Under the pieces are notes generated by a model. The model worked only from the letters and a program-made list of their open reading frames with translations. It had not been told where the DNA came from and did not search any database. From assembly GCA_019638805.1 (NCBI GenBank), contig JAHBTA010000002.1, positions 248,001 to 312,000 on the forward strand: DNA of 64,000 nucleotides, written 5' to 3'. The stretch's first letter is position 1. Every line of letters begins with the position of its first letter. This document shows positions 59,337 through 64,000 of the stretch, piece after piece. The position numbers and the translations under genes are program-made. Source of the DNA: Microbacteriaceae bacterium. GTDB lineage: Bacteria > Actinomycetota > Actinomycetes > Actinomycetales > Microbacteriaceae.

Positions 59337-60761
59337 ATGACAACGACAGAACAGCCCGCAACCGTCGTCAACGACGCCGACCTGCAGCGCAAGGCGAAGG
59401 ACCACCTGTGGATGCACTTCGCGCGCCAGTCGGTGCTCGAGAGCAACGGTGTGCCCATCATCGTGCGCGGCGAGGGCCACCACATCTGGGACGCCAAGGG
59501 CAAGCGCTACTTCGACGGGCTGTCCGGCCTGTTCGTGGTCAACGCCGGCCACGGCCGTCGGCGCCTCGCCGAGGTCGCGGCGCGCCAGGCGGAAGAGCTG
59601 GCGTTCTTCCCGATCTGGTCCTACGCGCATCCGGCCGCGATCGAGCTGGCCGACAAGCTCGCCGACTACGCGCCCGGCGACCTCAACCGGGTGTTCTTCT
59701 CGACGGGCGGCGGTGAGGCGGTCGAGACCGCGTTCAAGCTGGCCAAGTACTACTGGAAGCTGCAGGGCAAGCCCACCAAGCACAAGGTGATCTCCCGCTC
59801 GATCGCCTACCACGGCACCCCGCAGGGCGCGCTCGCGATCACGGGCATCCCGGATATGAAGGCCATGTTCGAGCCGGTCACCCCCGGCGGGTTCCGGGTG
59901 CCGAACACCAACTTCTACCGCGCCGAGGAGTCCGGCTTCGTGGCCTCCCCCGGCGCCTCGCGCGAACAGGCCGAGCGGGAGTTCGGGTTGTGGGCGGCGA
60001 ACCGGATCGAGGAGATGATCCAGTTCGAGGGTCCCGAGACCGTCGCCGCGGTGTTCCTGGAGCCGGTGCAGAACTCCGGCGGATGCTTCCCGCCCCCGCC
60101 CGGATACTTCCAGCGGGTGCGCGAGATCTGCGACCAGTACGACGTGCTCCTGGTCTCCGACGAGGTCATCTGCGCCTTCGGCCGCATCGGAGCCATGTTC
60201 GCCTGCGAGACCTACGGCTACCAGCCCGACATGGTCACCTGCGCCAAGGCCATGACGAGCGGGTACTCGCCCATCGGGGCGACCATCGTCTCGGATCGCG
60301 TGTACGAGCCGTTCCGCCACGGGGACACCACGTTCTACCACGGCTACACCTTCGGCGGGCACCCGGTGTCGGCGGCGGTGGCGCTGGAGAACCTGGCGAT
60401 CTTCGAGGAGGAGGGCCTCAACGAGCACGTGCGGCAGAACTCCCCCAAGTTCCGTGCCGCGCTGGAGCGCCTCACCGATCTGCCCATCGTGGGAGACGTC
60501 CGCGGCGACGGATACTTCTTCGGCATCGAACTGGTCAAGGACAAGACCACCAAGGAGACCTTCGACGACGACGAATCCGAACGCCTGCTGCGCGGGTTCT
60601 TGTCCAAGGCCCTCTTCGACGCCGGCCTGTACTGCCGCGCCGACGACCGCGGCGACCCCGTCGTGCAACTCGCACCCCCGCTCACCATCGGCGAACCCGA
60701 GTTCGACGAGATCGAGGGCATCCTCCGCAACGTCCTCACCGAGGCCTGGACCCGACTCTGA
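59337..60761 (+). CDS. Class III aminotransferase (putrescine/diamine type)
   Basis: A 474-residue PLP aminotransferase, likely transferring the amino group of putrescine (or another omega-amine) to pyruvate or 2-oxoglutarate. It has HIWDAKGKRYFDGLSGLFVVNAGH, FFSTGGGEAVETAFKLAK, the VSDEVICAFGRIG aspartate and the PLP lysine in CAKAMTSGYSPIGA. The overall pattern resembles SpuC-type putrescine:pyruvate aminotransferases. ATG at 59337 has AAGAGGA 5 nt upstream and follows the Lrp gene by 8 bp. The gene downstream overlaps its stop. The exact amine is inferred from neighbours (dehydrogenase, gabT, potDABC). Confidence 0.82.
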   Translation: MTTTEQPATVVNDADLQRKAKDHLWMHFARQSVLESNGVPIIVRGEGHHIWDAKGKRYFDGLSGLFVVNAGHGRRRLAEVAARQAEELAFFPIWSYAHPAAIELADKLADYAPGDLNRVFFSTGGGEAVETAFKLAKYYWKLQGKPTKHKVISRSIAYHGTPQGALAITGIPDMKAMFEPVTPGGFRVPNTNFYRAEESGFVASPGASREQAEREFGLWAANRIEEMIQFEGPETVAAVFLEPVQNSGGCFPPPPGYFQRVREICDQYDVLLVSDEVICAFGRIGAMFACETYGYQPDMVTCAKAMTSGYSPIGATIVSDRVYEPFRHGDTTFYHGYTFGGHPVSAAVALENLAIFEEEGLNEHVRQNSPKFRAALERLTDLPIVGDVRGDGYFFGIELVKDKTTKETFDDDESERLLRGFLSKALFDAGLYCRADDRGDPVVQLAPPLTIGEPEFDEIEGILRNVLTEAWTRL

Positions 60762-62158
60762 GTACGGGTTCGGCGCAGGCCGCGACCGCATACCGCGGCC
60801 TCTCCTACTGGCACGACACGCTCCCGGAGGGTGCGCTCGCCCCGCGAGCGCCCCTCCCGGGCGACACGGATGCCGACGTGGCCATCGTGGGCGGGGGCCT
60901 GACCGGCCTGTGGACGGCCTGGTACCTGCTCGAGCGGGACCCAGAGCTGCGCATCGTCGTCCTGGAGAAGGACATCGCCGGGTTCGGCGCGTCCGGGCGC
61001 AACGGCGGATGGTGCAGCGCCCTCTTCCCGCGCTCGACCGCGTCACTCGAGCGCGAGCACGGTCGCGACGCCGCCCTCGCTCTGCGTCGCGCCATGATCG
61101 GCACGGTGGACGAAGTCGGCCGGGCCGCCGACCAGGCGGGACTGGACATCGACTACGCGAAGGGCGGAACCGTCGTCTACGCCCGCTCGGGCGTGCAGCT
61201 GACCTCCGCACGCGCCGATGTGGAGGAGGCGGCCGGATACGGGGTCGACGCGCTCGAGCTGTGGGGCGCCGAGCGGGTGAAGGCCGCGGGAGCCCTCGGG
61301 GCGGTCTTCGACCCGGCGTGCGCGCGCGTGCATCCCGCCCGGCTGGTCCGCGGCCTCGCGGACGCGGTGGAATCGCGCGGCGTCGTGATCCGGGAGCAGA
61401 CCGAGGTTCTGGACTACCGGCCCGGCCGGGTGGAGACCGACCGCGGCGTGGTGACCTGCGACCGGCTGGTCGTGGCCACCGAGGGATACGGCGCGGCCCT
61501 GCGGGCCACCCGTCGGCAGGTGCTCCCCCTCTACTCGCTCATGATCGCGACGCAGCCCTTGCCTGACGAGTTCTGGGACGAGATCGGCATCGCCCACGGC
61601 CAGACCTTCAGCGACTACCGCCACCTGCTGGTGTACGGCCAGCGCACGGCCGACAACCGGTTCGCGTTCGGCGGCCGGGGGGCGCGCTACCACTGGGGCA
61701 GCGCCATCCGGCCGGAGTACGACCGGGTTCCGCGGGTCTTCGAGCACCTGCACCGCACGCTGTCCGAGATGTTCCCGGCGCTCGAGAGCGCGCAGTGGGG
61801 AGGCGCTGAGGTCACCCACCGCTGGGGAGGACCGATCGGTGTGTCCCGTGACTGGCATGCGACCGCCTCCTACGACGCGACCAAGCGCGTCGCGTGGGCG
61901 GGCGGCTACGTGGGCGACGGGCTCAGCACGACGAACCTCGCGGGCCGAACGCTCGCGGACCTGCTGACCGGCGCCGACACCGAGCTCACCCGGCTGCCCT
62001 GGGTGGGGCACCGCTCCCCCTCCTGGGAGCCCGAGCCCCTGCGCTTCCTCGGAGCCAACGCGGGACTTCTGGCCATGGAGCTCGCCGACATTGAGGAACG
62101 CGTCACCAAGCGGCCCTCGCTCATCGCGCGGATCATGGGACCGCTCGTCGGTCACTGA
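60758..62158 (+). CDS. FAD-dependent amine/gamma-glutamylputrescine-type oxidoreductase
   Basis: A 466-residue DAO-family flavoprotein resembling PuuB-type gamma-glutamylputrescine oxidases. It has the FAD-binding VAIVGGGLTGLWTAWYL motif near residue 39, EKDIAGFGASGRNGGW, and the C-terminal AGGYVGDGLSTTNLAGRTLADL. No ATG, GTG or TTG fits the expected N-terminus (STGSAQAATAYRGLSYWHD). The best start is a CTG at 60758 that overlaps the aminotransferase stop as CTGA, mimicking the ATGA junctions elsewhere. The first usable GTG lies inside the FAD motif and would destroy it. It converges on the CMD gene with a 7-bp overlap. Confidence 0.8.
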   Translation: MSTGSAQAATAYRGLSYWHDTLPEGALAPRAPLPGDTDADVAIVGGGLTGLWTAWYLLERDPELRIVVLEKDIAGFGASGRNGGWCSALFPRSTASLEREHGRDAALALRRAMIGTVDEVGRAADQAGLDIDYAKGGTVVYARSGVQLTSARADVEEAAGYGVDALELWGAERVKAAGALGAVFDPACARVHPARLVRGLADAVESRGVVIREQTEVLDYRPGRVETDRGVVTCDRLVVATEGYGAALRATRRQVLPLYSLMIATQPLPDEFWDEIGIAHGQTFSDYRHLLVYGQRTADNRFAFGGRGARYHWGSAIRPEYDRVPRVFEHLHRTLSEMFPALESAQWGGAEVTHRWGGPIGVSRDWHATASYDATKRVAWAGGYVGDGLSTTNLAGRTLADLLTGADTELTRLPWVGHRSPSWEPEPLRFLGANAGLLAMELADIEERVTKRPSLIARIMGPLVGH

Positions 62159-62862
62159 CCCCCGCGGGCCTCCAACTCCTCGGCGAGGATCGGGACGGCC
62201 GTCGTGATCGCGTCCAAGCCGAGCATGCTCGAGAGCTCCATGACCTCGAGCACCTGCTGCGGGGTCGCCCCGTGCGCCAGCGCGTTGCGGATGTGCAGCT
62301 TGGTGCCGGGCACGTACAGGTGCGTGGCCGCGATGTCGTAGGAGATGTAGATGAGCTCCTTCTCGGCCGGGGTCAGCGTCCCGGTGCGCCACGGCACGGT
62401 CGAGAACTCGGTGTAGGCGCCGAACATCTCGGGGTCGAGTTCGAGCATCTCGTCCCAGAACTCGTGCCAGTAGCCGCGCAGTTTCGTGAAGCGCTCCTTG
62501 AGCTCTTCCTGACGCGCGCCCAGAGGCTCGGGTCCGGTGCGACCGCGCTCGACCATGACCTCGACGAGCAGCGGGACCCCGATGTTCATGGCGTGGATGC
62601 CGACCGTCGAGATGAGTTCGAGCACCTCGACGATCTCCTGCGGCGTCGCGCCCAGCTCGAGCGCCCGGCGCACGTGCTGCCGCACGCGCGGAGCGTGCAG
62701 GTAGGTGGCCGCCGCGGTGCAGCCGATGAGACACAGCTCCTTGAACTTGTCGCTCAGGTGGTTCTTCTCGTAGGGCACGCGCTGCATGGCGCGCGCCGCC
62801 TCGACGAAAGCGGGGTCGATGCGCTCGACGAACTCCCAGGGCTCGGACGGGGTCAGCTCCAT
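62152..62862 (-). CDS. Carboxymuconolactone decarboxylase-family protein
   Basis: A 236-residue protein with two copies of the CMD/AhpD-like fold: LCLIGCTAAATYLHAPRVRQHVRRALELGATPQEIVEVLEL (key part RALELGATPQEIVEVLEL, about 68-85) and a second copy ending in HIRNALAHGATPQQVLEVMEL. The family covers carboxymuconolactone decarboxylases and peroxidase-like AhpD proteins; here the CxxC of AhpD is absent, only a single GC is seen, so a disulfide reductase role is unlikely. It is downstream of a GntR regulator whose 3' end overlaps its start by 10 bp. Substrate unknown. Confidence 0.8.
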   Translation of the reverse strand: MELTPSEPWEFVERIDPAFVEAARAMQRVPYEKNHLSDKFKELCLIGCTAAATYLHAPRVRQHVRRALELGATPQEIVEVLELISTVGIHAMNIGVPLLVEVMVERGRTGPEPLGARQEELKERFTKLRGYWHEFWDEMLELDPEMFGAYTEFSTVPWRTGTLTPAEKELIYISYDIAATHLYVPGTKLHIRNALAHGATPQQVLEVMELSSMLGLDAITTAVPILAEELEARGGQ

Positions 62863-63590
62863 GACGTCTCCTTCGGGGGCAGTGCGGGCGTCTCGCCCGG
62901 GAGCATATGCGCCATCGCGACGGCCGCGGCGGCGCGGATGTGCTCGGCGGTCAGGCGCGCGGCGAGCGGCGCGTCGCGCGCGGCGATCGCCTCGGCGACC
63001 GCCCGCAGTTCGCGCACGGCCGCGAAGGTGCGGCCGGACTCGGACAGGGAGGTGGCGCGCAGCACCTGCACGCGCGCCTGGATGCCCTCCAGCAACTGCC
63101 GGAGCGCCGAACTCGCCGCGCCCTCGATGAGCACGACGTAGAACAGGTCCTTGGCCTGGAGGATCTGCCGGATGTCCGCGGTGCGTACCGACGCCTCGTG
63201 GAAGCCCTCGACCGACTCGCGCAGCCGTTCGACCTGGGCATCGCTCGCGCGCTCGACGAAGCGCTGGACGACGAGCGACTCGAGGGCCGCGCGCACCTCG
63301 TACAGATCCATCGCATCCTCGAGCGTGGGGGTCGCGACGATGGCACCGCGCTGGGGCAGGATGCTCACCAGACCCTCCGAGGTCAGCTCGCGCAGCGCCT
63401 CGCGCACCGTCGTGCGGGACACCCCGAGCTGTTCGATGAGCTCGCGCTCCACGAGGCGCTGGCCGGGTCCGAGCCGGAAGTCCAGGATGGCCTGACGCAA
63501 CTCGGCGATGACCTGCTCGCGCACGGGCGCGGCCACCCGGCCGATCGGGCCGGCCATCCAGCCCCCGGTCACTGCGCCCTCGTGTGCCAT
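62853..63590 (-). CDS. GntR-family regulator (FCD type)
   Basis: A 245-residue regulator. The winged helix (about 15-80) contains VREQVIAELRQAILDFRLGPGQRLVERELIEQLGVSRTTVREALRELTSEGLV-type sequence (key part LGVSRTTVREALRELTSEGLV), followed by an FCD ligand-binding domain of six or seven helices (DLYEVRAALESLVVQRFVE). It likely controls the adjacent CMD and dehydrogenase genes. The ATG at 63590 follows a purine-rich GAGAGGGGG, and matches the family N-terminus better than an earlier ATG. Confidence 0.85.
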   Translation of the reverse strand: MAHEGAVTGGWMAGPIGRVAAPVREQVIAELRQAILDFRLGPGQRLVERELIEQLGVSRTTVREALRELTSEGLVSILPQRGAIVATPTLEDAMDLYEVRAALESLVVQRFVERASDAQVERLRESVEGFHEASVRTADIRQILQAKDLFYVVLIEGAASSALRQLLEGIQARVQVLRATSLSESGRTFAAVRELRAVAEAIAARDAPLAARLTAEHIRAAAAVAMAHMLPGETPALPPKETSWS

Positions 63591-63606
63591 CCCCCTCTCC
63601 CGTCGT

Positions 63607-64000
63607 CTAGTCCGTCGCAGCCGCGAGCCAGCGCGCCACCTCGGTGTGGTCGGCGGCGGGCGGCAGATCATCGGCCGCCCGTGCCCAGCGTTCCACGGCG
63701 GCTTCGCCCAGCCCGGTCGACGCACCCAACTGCCCGGCCAGCGCCGTGGCCGTGCGCATGTCCTTGAGCATGAGCCGCAGGCCGAAGCCCGAGTCGTAGC
63801 CGCCCGGAAGGATGAACCGGGGCCACTTGTTCTCGCTCGAACCGCTGCGCCCGCTCGAGCCGTTGATGATATCGAGCATGACCTGCGGATCCAGCCCGAA
63901 GCGCTCCCCGGCGAGGATCGCCTCCGAGGTGATCCACAGGTGCGTCGCGGAGATGAGGTTGTTGAGGGCCTTGATCGCGTGCCCCGAACCGACCGCGCCC
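63607..64000 (-). CDS. 3-hydroxyisobutyrate dehydrogenase-family protein, 3' part only
   Basis: The C-terminal 131 residues of an NAD(P)-dependent beta-hydroxyacid dehydrogenase whose N-terminal Rossmann domain lies beyond the window edge. The visible part begins with GSGHAIKALNNLI, which contains the catalytic lysine and substrate-binding asparagine of the family, followed by EAILAGERFGLDPQVMLDIINGSSGRS. It is intact within the window and reads through to position 64000. Its stop is 16 bp from the GntR start, so it belongs to the same operon-like set. The exact substrate cannot be determined. Confidence 0.82.
   Translation of the reverse strand, partial: GAVGSGHAIKALNNLISATHLWITSEAILAGERFGLDPQVMLDIINGSSGRSGSSENKWPRFILPGGYDSGFGLRLMLKDMRTATALAGQLGASTGLGEAAVERWARAADDLPPAADHTEVARWLAAATD

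Noticed and set aside
62152..62862. CMD protein as an AhpD-type peroxidase partner of OsmC
   Set aside because: The catalytic CxxC of AhpD is missing, and the gene is 29 kb from the OsmC gene in an unrelated operon.

Overview
This 64-kb window comes from a high-GC actinobacterium, most probably a member of the Microbacteriaceae (Micrococcales). The evidence is the very GC-rich sequence with GC-biased third codon positions, the actinobacterial blocks proS-nusA-ylxR-infB-rbfA and dxr-rseP, the many GTG starts and ATGA/GTGA stop-start overlaps, and a recurring leaderless promoter layout (a TAnnnT -10 box 6-7 nt before the start codon). Genes fill almost the whole window. No spacer exceeds about 150 bp, and I saw no rRNA, tRNA, CRISPR array, transposase or prophage gene.

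Layout. 0-5 kb: panE, a uridine-kinase-like protein, and a repair/RNA block (mutY, an RNB ribonuclease, an Fpg/Nei glycosylase). 5-11.5 kb (minus): the translation/transcription block rbfA, infB, ylxR, nusA, proS. It has a striking infB leader and no rimP gene. 11.5-17.1 kb (minus): a tightly overlapping MoxR-DUF58-membrane protein-vWA-vWA-TPR (Bat-like) operon. 17.1-22.2 kb (minus): a two-gene unit with an ATGA overlap, encoding a TIR-transmembrane-beta-propeller protein and a membrane protein with tandem TrkA/RCK-like domains, RyR domains and a duplicated C-terminal module. 22.2-31.6 kb: the isoprenoid genes ispG and dxr with rseP, interrupted by a 3-hydroxybutyrate-dehydrogenase/two-hydrolase/LysR module, plus a DUF2330 protein and a tandem-FKBP lipoprotein. 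31.6-35.9 kb: a membrane-anchored HEMLH protein, a ClgR-like regulator, an OsmC protein, gabT and an asparaginase.

35.9-40.1 kb (minus): a potDABC polyamine importer. 40.2-57.3 kb (minus): a nine-gene, 17-kb collinear cluster, read in transcription order as FHA protein, PP2C phosphatase, Hanks-type kinase, 1980-residue Ig/Fn3 surface protein, MoxR, DUF58, transglutaminase-like membrane protein with lost catalytic residues, zinc-ribbon/FHA protein and FtsK/EccC-type ATPase. It ends at a clear intrinsic terminator. 57.3-62.2 kb: aminobutyraldehyde dehydrogenase, Lrp regulator, class III aminotransferase and FAD oxidoreductase. With gabT and potDABC these can make a putrescine to GABA to succinate-semialdehyde route. 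62.2-64 kb: a CMD-family protein, a GntR regulator and a truncated 3-hydroxyisobutyrate-dehydrogenase-like gene running off the window.

The best candidates for undescribed biology are (1) the TIR/propeller plus RyR/RCK channel-like pair, which pairs a likely membrane TIR receptor with a putative nucleotide-responsive channel beside a MoxR-vWA operon, and (2) the 17-kb phosphosignalling/MoxR/giant adhesin-like/FtsK cluster with its pseudo-transglutaminase. All functional statements rest on reading the sequence and on remembered family knowledge; no database search was possible.
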